This document shows, in pieces, positions 1-7,426 of a DNA stretch of 64,000 bases. The stretch's first letter is position 1. Every line of letters starts with the position of its first letter. The translations under genes and the position numbers were made by a program. Source of the DNA: CAISIP01 sp031396205 (GTDB lineage Bacteria > Pseudomonadota > Gammaproteobacteria > Burkholderiales > Burkholderiaceae_C); assembly GCA_031396205.1 (NCBI GenBank), contig JANNKH010000080.1, positions 1 through 64,000 of the forward strand, read 5' to 3'. The notes under the pieces were generated by a model. The model worked only from the letters and a program-made list of their open reading frames with translations. It did not search any database and was not told the origin of the DNA.

Positions 1-1090
1 GGTTGATCCAGACGAACTTGGGGAAGGCATTGGTCAGGCGCTGCAACCATTCGGCGCCGGCTTCTTCGTTGTTGTATTCGACACTGCCGCCGGGCTGCAA
101 TATCTCGTACGGGCTCATCGTCGCGTCGCCGATGAAGATCATCTTGTAGTCTTTGTTGTACTTGCGGATGATGTCCCAGGTGGCGAACTTTTCGCTGAAG
201 CGGCGGCGGTTGTTCTTCCACATGAAGTCATAGACACAGTTGTGGAAGTAGTAGAACTCCATGTGCTTGAACTCGGTCTTGGTGGCCGAGAACATCTCTT
301 CGACCCGCGCGATGTGTTCGTCCATCGTGCCGCCCACGTCCATCAGCAGCAGCACCTTCACATTGTTGTGGCGCTCGGGAACCATCTTGATGTCCAGCCA
401 TCCCGCGTTGGCAGCGGTGGAGCGGATGGTGTCGTCCAGGTCCAGTTCTTCCTCGTGGCCTTCGCGCGCAAACTTGCGCAGCCGTCGCAACGCGATCTTG
501 ATGTTGCGTGTGCCCAGTTCCTGCGTATCGTCATAGTCCTTGTAGGCGCGCTGGTCCCAGACCTTGACGGCGCTGCGGTTGCGGCTCTTCTCCTGCCCGA
601 TCCGGATGCCCTGGGGGTTGAATCCGTTGGCACCGAATGGCGATGTGCCGCCGGTGCCGATCATCTTGCTGCCGCCCTCATGGCGCTCTTTCTGTTCCTC
701 GAAACGCTTTTTCAACGTCTCCATCAACTCATCCCAACCCATCTTCTCGATCTTGGCCTTTTCTTCCGGGCTGAGGTTGAGTTCCAGGTTCTTGCGCAGC
801 CACTCGAGCGGAATGTCCCGGGTGAAATCGGCCAGCATCTCTACCCCCTTGAAATAGGCGGAGAAGGCGCGGTCGAACTTGTCGTAGTGTTTTTCGTCCT
901 TCACCAGCGCGGTACGGCTGAGGTAGTAGAAGTCGTCGATCTTGTAGCCGACCGACGCCTCACCGTTGTCGTCCTGCTCGGTGTTCGGGCCCACGACACC
1001 TTCCTTGAGTGCTTCGAGCAGCGTCAGGTATTCCTTTACCGAGACCGGCAGCTTGGCCGAGCGCAGGGTGTAGAAAAAGTCGATCAGCAT
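1..1090 (-). CDS. VWA domain protein, CoxE-like (3' end outside window)
   Basis: The reading frame starts at the ATG complementary to 1088-1090 and stays open to the window edge, so about 363 residues are visible and the C-terminus is missing. A von Willebrand factor A domain begins near residue 245. Its metal-ion-dependent adhesion site reads DVGGTMD near residue 249, a variant of the usual DxSxS. The N-terminal half is charged and lacks membrane segments, so the protein is probably cytoplasmic. It starts 6 bp after the acetyltransferase gene and lies two genes downstream of a MoxR ATPase. MoxR and VWA proteins commonly act as a chaperone-like pair that matures or remodels another protein complex. 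The client is not identifiable here. Confidence 0.9.
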   Translation of the reverse strand, partial: MLIDFFYTLRSAKLPVSVKEYLTLLEALKEGVVGPNTEQDDNGEASVGYKIDDFYYLSRTALVKDEKHYDKFDRAFSAYFKGVEMLADFTRDIPLEWLRKNLELNLSPEEKAKIEKMGWDELMETLKKRFEEQKERHEGGSKMIGTGGTSPFGANGFNPQGIRIGQEKSRNRSAVKVWDQRAYKDYDDTQELGTRNIKIALRRLRKFAREGHEEELDLDDTIRSTAANAGWLDIKMVPERHNNVKVLLLMDVGGTMDEHIARVEEMFSATKTEFKHMEFYYFHNCVYDFMWKNNRRRFSEKFATWDIIRKYNKDYKMIFIGDATMSPYEILQPGGSVEYNNEEAGAEWLQRLTNAFPKFVWIN

Positions 1091-1096
1091 GGTGGA

Positions 1097-1690
1097 TCAG
1101 CCCCGGGGTTTGTCCAGCTGGAACCGCAGATGGCCGCGCACGGCGGGCCATTCCGCTGCAATGATGCTGTAGGCCGCCGTGTCGCGCAAGCTGCCATTGG
1201 ATGCGAGCTGGTGGCTGCGCAATATGCCGTCGAGTTTGGCGCCCAGGCGCTCGATGCCGCGCCGGCTCTGTTGGTTGAAGAAATGGGTGCGGAACTCGAC
1301 CGCAATGCACTGGAGCTGTTCAAACGCATGGGTCAGCAGCATCAGCTTGCACTCGGTGTTGAGCGCGCTGCGTTGCACGCTCTGGCGGTACCAGGTCGAA
1401 CCGATCTCGACACGCCGGTTGGCCGCATCGATATTCATGTAGGTCGTCATGCCGGCGAACCGGCCGTCCGGCGTGCGCACCGCAAACGGCAACATCAGCC
1501 CCTTGGCTTGCAGGTCGAGCCGGCGGGCAATCTCGGAGCGCACCGTGTCGGGGGAGGGAATCGCGGTATACCAGAGTTCCCACAGATTGCCGTCGCGCAC
1601 GGCCTCCATCGCGTCGTCTTCATGCGCCAGACTCAAGGGCTCCAGCGTCGCGTGTTGCCCACGCAGTGTCAGTGGTCGTACAAATGCCAT
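1097..1690 (-). CDS. GNAT family N-acetyltransferase (RimJ/RimL-like)
   Basis: This 197-residue protein has the layout of RimJ/RimL-type acetyltransferases, which use acetyl-CoA to acetylate amino groups of proteins or small molecules. The central region, with EIGSTWY near residue 95 followed by a basic stretch, fits the acetyl-CoA-binding part of the fold, and the C-terminal RTHFFNQQSR segment is typical of the subfamily. The start at 1690 is preceded by a purine-rich GGGGGAG ribosome site. It sits between the MoxR and VWA genes with gaps of 16 and 6 bp, so the three are probably one transcript. The substrate is unknown. Confidence 0.85.
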   Translation of the reverse strand: MAFVRPLTLRGQHATLEPLSLAHEDDAMEAVRDGNLWELWYTAIPSPDTVRSEIARRLDLQAKGLMLPFAVRTPDGRFAGMTTYMNIDAANRRVEIGSTWYRQSVQRSALNTECKLMLLTHAFEQLQCIAVEFRTHFFNQQSRRGIERLGAKLDGILRSHQLASNGSLRDTAAYSIIAAEWPAVRGHLRFQLDKPRG

Positions 1691-1706
1691 CGCCCGCTCC
1701 CCCGGA

Positions 1707-2549
1707 TCACCGGTTGTGCCGTTGCATGAACACCAGCTTCTCGAACAGCGTCACGTCCTGTTCGTTCTTGAGCAGCGCGCCCACCAGCGGCGGCACCGAC
1801 ACCTTCTCGTCCTTGTTGTGCAGCGCCTCGGCCGGGATATCCTCGGCCAGCAGCAGCTTGAGCCAGTCCAGCAACTCGCTGGTCGAGGGCTTTTTCTTTA
1901 GCCCGGGCAGGTTGCGTACGTCATAGAAGGTCTTCATCGCCGCGGTGAGCAGCGCCTGCTTGAGGCCGGGGAAATGCACGTCGATGATGCTTTTCATCGT
2001 CTCGGCATCGGGAAACTTGATGTAGTGGAAGAAACAGCGACGCAGGAAGGCGTCGGGCAGTTCCTTCTCGTTGTTGGAGGTGATGAAAACCAGCGGGCGG
2101 TGCTTGGCGCGCACCAGCTCGCGGGTTTCGTAGCAATAGAACTCCATCCGGTCGATCTCGCGCAACAGGTCGTTCGGAAACTCGATGTCGGCCTTGTCGA
2201 TCTCGTCGATCAGCAACGCCACCGGTGCGTCGGCGGTGAAGGCTTGCCACAACACGCCGCGCAATATGTAGTTGTGGATGTCCTTGACCTTTTCGTCGCC
2301 CAGTTGCGAGTCGCGCAATCGGCTGACTGCGTCATATTCGTACAGGCCCTGCTGCGCCTTGGTGGTGGATTTGATATGCCATTGCAGCAGGGGCAGGTTC
2401 AGCGCCTCGGCCACTTCCTCGGCCAGCATGGTCTTGCCGGTGCCGGGTTCGCCCTTGACCAGCAGCGGGCGTTTGAGCGTGATGGCGGCGTTCACCGACA
2501 GCATCAGGTCCTGGGTGGCAACGTAGTTTTTGGTTCCGTGGAATTTCAT
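1707..2549 (-). CDS. MoxR family AAA+ ATPase
   Basis: This 280-residue cytoplasmic AAA+ ATPase has Walker A GEPGTGKT at residues 33-40 and Walker B ALLIDEID near 111-118. A sensor-1 segment, FITSNNEKELPDAFLRRC, follows. Length and motifs match the compact MoxR class, which works as a chaperone with VWA-domain partners. It is the first gene of a minus-strand operon with the acetyltransferase and the CoxE-like VWA gene, and it is divergent from the cytochrome c gene at 2655. No substrate complex is identifiable nearby. Confidence 0.93.
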   Translation of the reverse strand: MKFHGTKNYVATQDLMLSVNAAITLKRPLLVKGEPGTGKTMLAEEVAEALNLPLLQWHIKSTTKAQQGLYEYDAVSRLRDSQLGDEKVKDIHNYILRGVLWQAFTADAPVALLIDEIDKADIEFPNDLLREIDRMEFYCYETRELVRAKHRPLVFITSNNEKELPDAFLRRCFFHYIKFPDAETMKSIIDVHFPGLKQALLTAAMKTFYDVRNLPGLKKKPSTSELLDWLKLLLAEDIPAEALHNKDEKVSVPPLVGALLKNEQDVTLFEKLVFMQRHNR

Positions 2550-2602
2550 GGTTCAGATGGTGCTACGGCGCGTGCGGTGGTCGAAGAGGGGAACCGGGTC
2601 GA

Positions 2603-2608
2603 TATAAT
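2603..2608 (+). promoter_or_regulatory. Candidate -10 element for the cytochrome c gene
   Basis: A perfect TATAAT lies 47 bp before the ATG at 2655, in the gap between the divergent MoxR and cytochrome c genes. No good -35 hexamer is present 16-18 bp upstream, so this is only a suggestive sigma-70 promoter. Confidence 0.4.
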
Positions 2609-2654
2609 CGTGTCGTTTGAGTTTCCCCGGCCCACCTTTGATTGTCTGCGCAAA

Positions 2655-3323
2655 ATGAACAAGTTGTTGTCGTACCTGCTATTGCCGCTTGTCGCGTTCG
2701 TGACGATGTCATCGGCCCAAGCGCAAGAGTTGAAAGGCGATGCCAAGATGGGCGAGGGCAAGATTGCAATGTGCATCGGATGCCACGGCATCAAGGGATA
2801 CCAGGCGAGCTTTCCAGAGATTTACAAGGTGCCGATGATTGCAGGGCAAGGCGCCAAGTATGTTGCTGCCGCATTGCATGCCTACCAGAAGGGTGAGCGC
2901 AAGCATCCGTCCATGCGCGGCATTGCCGAAGGCCTGAACGACCAGGACATCGCCGACATCTCCGCCTACTATGAAGCCAGCGGCAGCGATGGCGCCAAGG
3001 CACCGGTTGGCGCGGCAACGCCAGCAGCGACCGGCAAGGCAGCCGAACTACTGGCCAAGGGAGCCTGCGCATCGTGCCACGGGGCCAGTTTCAACAAGCC
3101 AATCGATCCGTCCTATCCCAAGGTCGCCGGCCAGCATGCAGATTACCTTTTCGTGGCGCTCAAGTCGTACAAGACCGAAGGCCGCGCCACCTGGGGCCGT
3201 TCCAATGGCGTGATGGCGGGCATTGCCAAGCAGTTCACCAACACCGAACTCAAGATCCTGGCCAATTACGTGCACGGGCTGCCGGGCGAGCTGCAAACCG
3301 TTCCGCAGGCCAAGTTCAAGTAG
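2655..3323 (+). CDS. Dihaem cytochrome c (c4-like)
   Basis: The 222-residue product begins with a signal peptide that ends at about AQAQ (residues 21-24), so it should be periplasmic. Two class I c-type haem sites are present, CIGCH at residues 40-44 and CASCH at 138-142, separated by an Ala/Pro-rich linker. Two tandem cytochrome c domains of this size match the cytochrome c4/c553 family, which passes electrons from the bc1 complex to terminal oxidases. An in-frame extension upstream of 2655 lacks sense as protein, and the signal peptide fixes the start at the ATG at 2655. It may feed the oxidase encoded from 13369 onward, but that is inferred. Confidence 0.93.
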   Translation: MNKLLSYLLLPLVAFVTMSSAQAQELKGDAKMGEGKIAMCIGCHGIKGYQASFPEIYKVPMIAGQGAKYVAAALHAYQKGERKHPSMRGIAEGLNDQDIADISAYYEASGSDGAKAPVGAATPAATGKAAELLAKGACASCHGASFNKPIDPSYPKVAGQHADYLFVALKSYKTEGRATWGRSNGVMAGIAKQFTNTELKILANYVHGLPGELQTVPQAKFK

Positions 3324-3359
3324 TTCCGCTGCTACGGGCGTCGCGCGCCCGCAATGCAC

Positions 3360-3797
3360 CTAGTCGTGTGTGGCGTGGCGCTGCACGCAGTCGAGATAGG
3401 TGTCGCCATCGGGCGGTCGTCCCGCGCGCTGGCTCTCCCAGATCATTTTTCCCAGGCAATCCATCGCCGCGTGGTGGGCGGCATGCAGCGAATCGCGTCG
3501 GTGCGTGAGCAATTCCACCGCCTGACGGATGCCGCGCGGCTGGTCGATCGAGCACTGCTCGCTGATCGACAGGTGCATGGACAAGTGCAGGAACGGGTTG
3601 CCCTGGCCTTCGACCGCCTCCTGCATCGATCGCAATGCAGCGTCGAGGTCGGCCAGGGCCGCATGGTACTCGGCGTGTTCGTCGATCCATCCGCTGGCCA
3701 GTGTCTCGATCGCATCGAGTGGCTGACCCGCGCGTGTCTTGGCGTAGACCCCGCAGAAAAATCTGCGAACATCGGATTGGGATGGTTGCATCAGCAT
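3360..3797 (-). CDS. DUF1841 family protein
   Basis: This roughly 145-residue protein matches the DUF1841 family found in beta- and gamma-proteobacteria. Visible family features are an N-terminal DVRRFFCGVYAK segment, GWIDEHAEYHAAL in the middle, and NPFLHLSMHLSISEQ followed by SIDQPRGIR. The function of the family is unknown. ATGs at 3806, 3797 and 3791 are all possible starts, and further in-frame extension to 3857 looks non-coding. It is convergent with the preceding cytochrome c gene and divergent from pcaI. Confidence 0.85.
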   Translation of the reverse strand: MLMQPSQSDVRRFFCGVYAKTRAGQPLDAIETLASGWIDEHAEYHAALADLDAALRSMQEAVEGQGNPFLHLSMHLSISEQCSIDQPRGIRQAVELLTHRRDSLHAAHHAAMDCLGKMIWESQRAGRPPDGDTYLDCVQRHATHD

Positions 3798-3880
3798 GTC
3801 GGGCATTGTGCTCGCGTACACCGGAGCATGCAGCGCTGGCCGTTCGACCAGACCCACGGCAACTCTGGATGGGTGGGAAC

Positions 3881-4582
3881 ATGATCAACAAGGTAGTGTC
3901 GTCGCTCGCCCAGGCCCTGGGTGATGTGTCCGATGGCGCATGCGTGCTGATCGGCGGCTTCGGTACGGCCGGCATTCCGCATGAGCTGATCGACGGATTG
4001 ATTGCACACGGTGCGCGCGACCTGACCATCGTCAACAACAACGCCGGCAACGGGGACGGCGGTCTGGCTGCGCTGCTCAAGGCCGGACGTGTGCGCAAGG
4101 TGATCTGCAGCTTTCCGCGCCAGGCTGATTCGCATGTTTTTGACGCCTTGTACCGCGCCGGAAAAATCGAACTCGAACTGGTTCCGCAAGGCAATCTGGC
4201 GGAGCGCCTGCGCGCGGCGGGCGCGGGCATCGGTGCGTTCTTCACACCCACCGGTTATGGAACCGAATTGGCGCGGGGCAAGGAAACGCGTGCGATCAAT
4301 GGCCGCCAGCATGTGCTGGAGTACCCGATCTTCGGTGACCTTGCGCTCATTCGCGCCGAGTGTGGAGATCGTTGGGGCAACCTGGTCTATCGCAAGGCTG
4401 CGCGCAATTTCGGCCCGGTGATGGCGCTGGCGGCCCGGCGTTCGGTGGCCAGCGTGCATGCGGTGGTGGAGCTTGGGCAACTGGACCCTGAGGCGATCGT
4501 CACACCCGGCATCTTTGTCAGCGCGATTGTGCAGGTTGCGCGTACCGCCACGCAGGCCGGCGGCGCTCGCCTGGCTGCGTGA
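3881..4582 (+). CDS. pcaI: 3-oxoadipate CoA-transferase subunit A
   Basis: The 233-residue product is the alpha subunit of a class I 3-oxoacid CoA-transferase. It has the glycine-rich IGGFGTAGIP motif near residues 22-31 and the GYGTELARG segment of family I transferases. With subunit B it would move CoA from succinyl-CoA to 3-oxoadipate. Pairing with pcaF directly downstream favours the beta-ketoadipate pathway over acetoacetate or succinate transferases of the same family. The ATG at 3881 is preceded by a GGTGGGA ribosome site and gives the usual N-terminus. Subunit B starts 10 bp after its stop. Confidence 0.88.
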   Translation: MINKVVSSLAQALGDVSDGACVLIGGFGTAGIPHELIDGLIAHGARDLTIVNNNAGNGDGGLAALLKAGRVRKVICSFPRQADSHVFDALYRAGKIELELVPQGNLAERLRAAGAGIGAFFTPTGYGTELARGKETRAINGRQHVLEYPIFGDLALIRAECGDRWGNLVYRKAARNFGPVMALAARRSVASVHAVVELGQLDPEAIVTPGIFVSAIVQVARTATQAGGARLAA

Positions 4583-4592
4583 GGAGGACCTG

Positions 4593-5237
4593 ATGGAAGA
4601 CTATGCGGTTCGCAGCAAGCATCAGCTCGCCGCCCGGGTGGCGCACGACATCCCTGACGGCGCCTATGTCAATCTGGGCATCGGCATGCCGACGCTGGTC
4701 GCCAACCATCTGCCCAAGGGGGTCGAGGTGATCCTGCACAGCGAGAACGGCATCCTGGGCATGGGACCTGCTCCACCGGTCGGGCAGGAGGACTACGACC
4801 TGATCAACGCCGGCAAGCAACCGGTCACGCTATTGGCCGGGGGCGCCTATTTCCACCATGCCGACAGCTTCGCAATGATGCGCGGCGGTCACATCGACAT
4901 CTGCGTACTGGGCGCGTTCCAGGTCTCGGCCACCGGCGACCTTGCCAACTGGCATACCGGCGCGCCGGATGCCATTCCCGCGGTAGGCGGCGCGATGGAC
5001 CTGGCCACCGGTGCCCGGCAAACCTGGGTCATGATGGACCTGCTCACGCGCAAGGGCCAGAGCAAGGTGGTGGCGCAGTGCAGCTACCCGTTGACCGGCA
5101 TCGCCTGCGTCAAGCGCATCTACACCGAGTACGCCACGCTGGCCTGTACCGGGCAAGGCCTGCGGCTGATCGACGTGGTAGCGGGTCTGGGCCACGCCGA
5201 GCTCGAACGCCTGGTGGGTCTGCCGATCGCGCTCTGA
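4593..5237 (+). CDS. pcaJ: 3-oxoadipate CoA-transferase subunit B
   Basis: The 214-residue beta subunit carries the catalytic glutamate in SENGILGMGP (Glu51), which forms the acyl-glutamyl and glutamyl-CoA intermediates. NLGIGMPTLVANHLP lies near residues 27-41. A strong GAGGAGG ribosome site overlaps the end of pcaI and fixes the start at 4593. It forms a heterodimeric or heterotetrameric cytoplasmic enzyme with the upstream subunit. A 14-bp palindrome lies 12 bp after the stop codon and separates it from pcaF. Confidence 0.88.
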   Translation: MEDYAVRSKHQLAARVAHDIPDGAYVNLGIGMPTLVANHLPKGVEVILHSENGILGMGPAPPVGQEDYDLINAGKQPVTLLAGGAYFHHADSFAMMRGGHIDICVLGAFQVSATGDLANWHTGAPDAIPAVGGAMDLATGARQTWVMMDLLTRKGQSKVVAQCSYPLTGIACVKRIYTEYATLACTGQGLRLIDVVAGLGHAELERLVGLPIAL

Positions 5238-5249
5238 GGCGGGCGGGGG

Positions 5250-5263
5250 CTGCCGATCGGCAG
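5250..5263. other. Palindrome after pcaJ
   Basis: CTGCCGATCGGCAG is a perfect 14-bp inverted repeat just downstream of pcaJ. There is no loop and no following T-run, so it is not a standard intrinsic terminator. It could be a weak hairpin or a protein-binding site. Confidence 0.35.
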
Positions 5264-5357
5264 TGGCGGGTCTGCGGGCGATCGCGCGCGCATGCACTGC
5301 TTGGTACAGTAGAACGCTGCCAATCCCGCCAACCCGATTTCCCTCTAGTGAGGCACC

Positions 5358-6563
5358 ATGACCCAACACGCCTATATCTGTGACGCCATCCGTACCCCGT
5401 TCGGCCGATATGGCGGCGCCCTGAGCCGTGTGCGCACCGATGACCTCGGCGCGATTCCGCTCAAGGCGCTGATGGCGCGCAACCCGCGCGTTGACTGGGC
5501 CGCAGTGGCCGACGTGTTGTACGGTTGCGCGAACCAGGCGGGTGAAGACAATCGCAACGTGGCCCGCATGGCCGGCCTGCTGGCCGGTCTGCCGGTGGCG
5601 GTGCCCGGCGGCACCATCAACCGGCTGTGTGGATCGGGGCTGGACGCAGTGGGCAGCGCGGCGCGCGCCATCCGTGCCGGCGAGGCCGGCCTGATGATCG
5701 CCGGTGGCGTGGAGAGCATGAGCCGCGCGCCCTTCGTGATGCCCAAGTCGGACACCGCGTTTGGCCGCAACAATGCGGTCTACGACACAACCATCGGCTG
5801 GCGCTTCGTGAACCGGCTCATGAAGGAGCAATACGGCGTGGATTCCATGCCCGAGACAGCGGAAAACGTCGCCACGGAGCACCAGATCGAACGCCTGGCG
5901 CAAGACGCGATGGCGCTGGCCAGTCAGCAAAAGGCCGTGGCGGCGCAGAAGTCCGGCTATTTCGATGCCGAGATCACGCCCGTGACGCTGGCCCAGAAAA
6001 AGGGCGACCCGATCATCGTGACCAGGGACGAACATCCGCGCGAGACCAGTCTGGAGGCGCTGGCCAAGCTCAAGGGCATTGTGCGGCCGGACGGCACGGT
6101 GACTGCTGGCAATGCCAGCGGCGTCAATGATGGCGCCTGCGCGCTGCTGCTAGCCGACGAAGCGAGCGCTGCGCGTCATGGCCTGACCCCCAAGGCGCGC
6201 GTGGTCGGCATGGCCACTGCAGGTGTGGCGCCGCGGGTGATGGGCATCGGCCCCGCGCCTGCGTCTGAAAAGGTGCTGGCGCTGACCGGTTTGACCATCG
6301 CGCAGATGGACGTGATCGAACTCAACGAGGCCTTTGCCGCGCAGGGTCTGGCAGTGCTGCGGATGCTGGGTATCGCCGACGACGATCCGCGTGTCAATCC
6401 CAACGGTGGTGCGATCGCACTCGGTCACCCGCTGGGCGCGTCCGGTGCGCGGCTGGCCACCACGGCGGTGAATCAGTTGATGCGTTCCGGCGGTCGCTAT
6501 GCCCTGTGCACGATGTGCATCGGTGTCGGGCAGGGGATCGCGGTGGTACTGGAGCGGGTGTGA
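5358..6563 (+). CDS. pcaF: 3-oxoadipyl-CoA thiolase
   Basis: This 401-residue thiolase would cleave 3-oxoadipyl-CoA to succinyl-CoA and acetyl-CoA, ending the beta-ketoadipate route for aromatic acids. The nucleophilic cysteine lies in NRLCGSGLDAV (Cys91), the general-base histidine in ALGHPLGASG (His357), and the second catalytic cysteine in CTMCIGVGQG (Cys387). ELNEAFA is also conserved. Length matches the family. It follows pcaIJ by 120 bp, and its stop overlaps the GTG of the next gene. A generic acetyl-CoA acetyltransferase role cannot be excluded from sequence alone, but the context supports PcaF. Confidence 0.9.
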   Translation: MTQHAYICDAIRTPFGRYGGALSRVRTDDLGAIPLKALMARNPRVDWAAVADVLYGCANQAGEDNRNVARMAGLLAGLPVAVPGGTINRLCGSGLDAVGSAARAIRAGEAGLMIAGGVESMSRAPFVMPKSDTAFGRNNAVYDTTIGWRFVNRLMKEQYGVDSMPETAENVATEHQIERLAQDAMALASQQKAVAAQKSGYFDAEITPVTLAQKKGDPIIVTRDEHPRETSLEALAKLKGIVRPDGTVTAGNASGVNDGACALLLADEASAARHGLTPKARVVGMATAGVAPRVMGIGPAPASEKVLALTGLTIAQMDVIELNEAFAAQGLAVLRMLGIADDDPRVNPNGGAIALGHPLGASGARLATTAVNQLMRSGGRYALCTMCIGVGQGIAVVLERV

Positions 6564-7081
6564 TCGACTGCGTGATCCGCACGCTGGAACCGGATGATGC
6601 CGCCGACTACCAGATCCTGCGTCTGCGCGGATTGCGCGAACATCCCGAGGCCTTCACCTCAAGCTGGGAGCGGGAAGTCGACAGGCCGCTGGCCTGGTCG
6701 CAGCGGCGCTTGACGACCGACGCGATGCGACCGCACGATGTGTTTCTGGGCGCCTTCGGGGTTTCCGGCTTGTTGGGCGTCGTCGGATTGGTGGGGCGCT
6801 ATCGACCAAAGGAGAGCCACAACGCCTCGCTGGTCGGGATGTATGTGCCGCTGGAGCTGGCCGGGTGCGGCATTGGCCAGGCTCTGGTACAGGCCATTGT
6901 TGCGCAAGCCCGGGATTGGCCGACGCTGGAGCAGATCGACCTCACGGTTACTGCCGGAAATGGACGTGCGCAGGTGCTGTACGAACGCGTTGGATTCACC
7001 GTGGTCGGTGTCATGCCGTGTGCAATCAAGGTGGACGGCGCCTGTCTCGACAAGGTCTGCATGCAGTTGCGTCTGCGCTGA
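6560..7081 (+). CDS. GNAT family N-acetyltransferase
   Basis: The 173-residue product starts at a GTG that overlaps the pcaF stop by 4 bp (GTGA arrangement), which suggests translational coupling. The acetyl-CoA-binding motif is GMYVPLELAGCGIGQALVQ near residues 90-110, followed by LTVTAGNGRAQVLYERVGFTVVG, the typical C-terminal GNAT segment. It is probably cytoplasmic. The substrate is unknown, and coupling to a thiolase gene does not by itself indicate a role in aromatic degradation. Confidence 0.88.
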   Translation: MIDCVIRTLEPDDAADYQILRLRGLREHPEAFTSSWEREVDRPLAWSQRRLTTDAMRPHDVFLGAFGVSGLLGVVGLVGRYRPKESHNASLVGMYVPLELAGCGIGQALVQAIVAQARDWPTLEQIDLTVTAGNGRAQVLYERVGFTVVGVMPCAIKVDGACLDKVCMQLRLR

Positions 7082-7426
7082 GGCGCTGCGATGGGACTGA
7101 CCCCGCTCGCATGCCCGCGCCCGTCCGCGCCCGTCCGCGCATGGTCGGCGCATCGTGCAGGTCTCCCACGCGCCAGGCGGGCAATGGCACATTCCGCCAC
7201 ACGGCCAGCGCACCCAAGTCCCACGGTAGTGCCGATACAGGCTTGAACTCGTTGCATGGCTGGATTGTCGCGTTGTGAATCTGCCCGTCATCCCGGAGCC
7301 ATTTTTATTCTTATCAGGTACCGGCAGGGCTGTTGCCGGGCGAGTTCCTGACGGGTGTCAAGCTGCCGTGGCGCGCCCCGGCACGGCCGGGCGCGCTCCC
7401 ATGGGACGGTTGCATCCGCGCATGGT
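7082..7426. other. Intergenic region without recognisable gene
   Basis: This 345-bp gap lies between two convergent genes. It contains a 10-bp unit CCGTCCGCGC in two exact tandem copies at 7121-7140, and a short palindrome TCCCATGGGA. I found no convincing protein, RNA gene or terminator. Confidence 0.5.

Noticed and set aside
242..1729. A 495-codon plus-strand frame across the VWA and acetyltransferase genes
   Set aside because: The minus-strand VWA and GNAT proteins account for the region with recognisable motifs. The plus-strand product has none.
7121..7140. Tandem CCGTCCGCGC repeat in the gap after the acetyltransferase gene
   Set aside because: Two copies of a low-complexity GC-rich unit with no associated gene are not enough to call a functional repeat or CRISPR-like structure.
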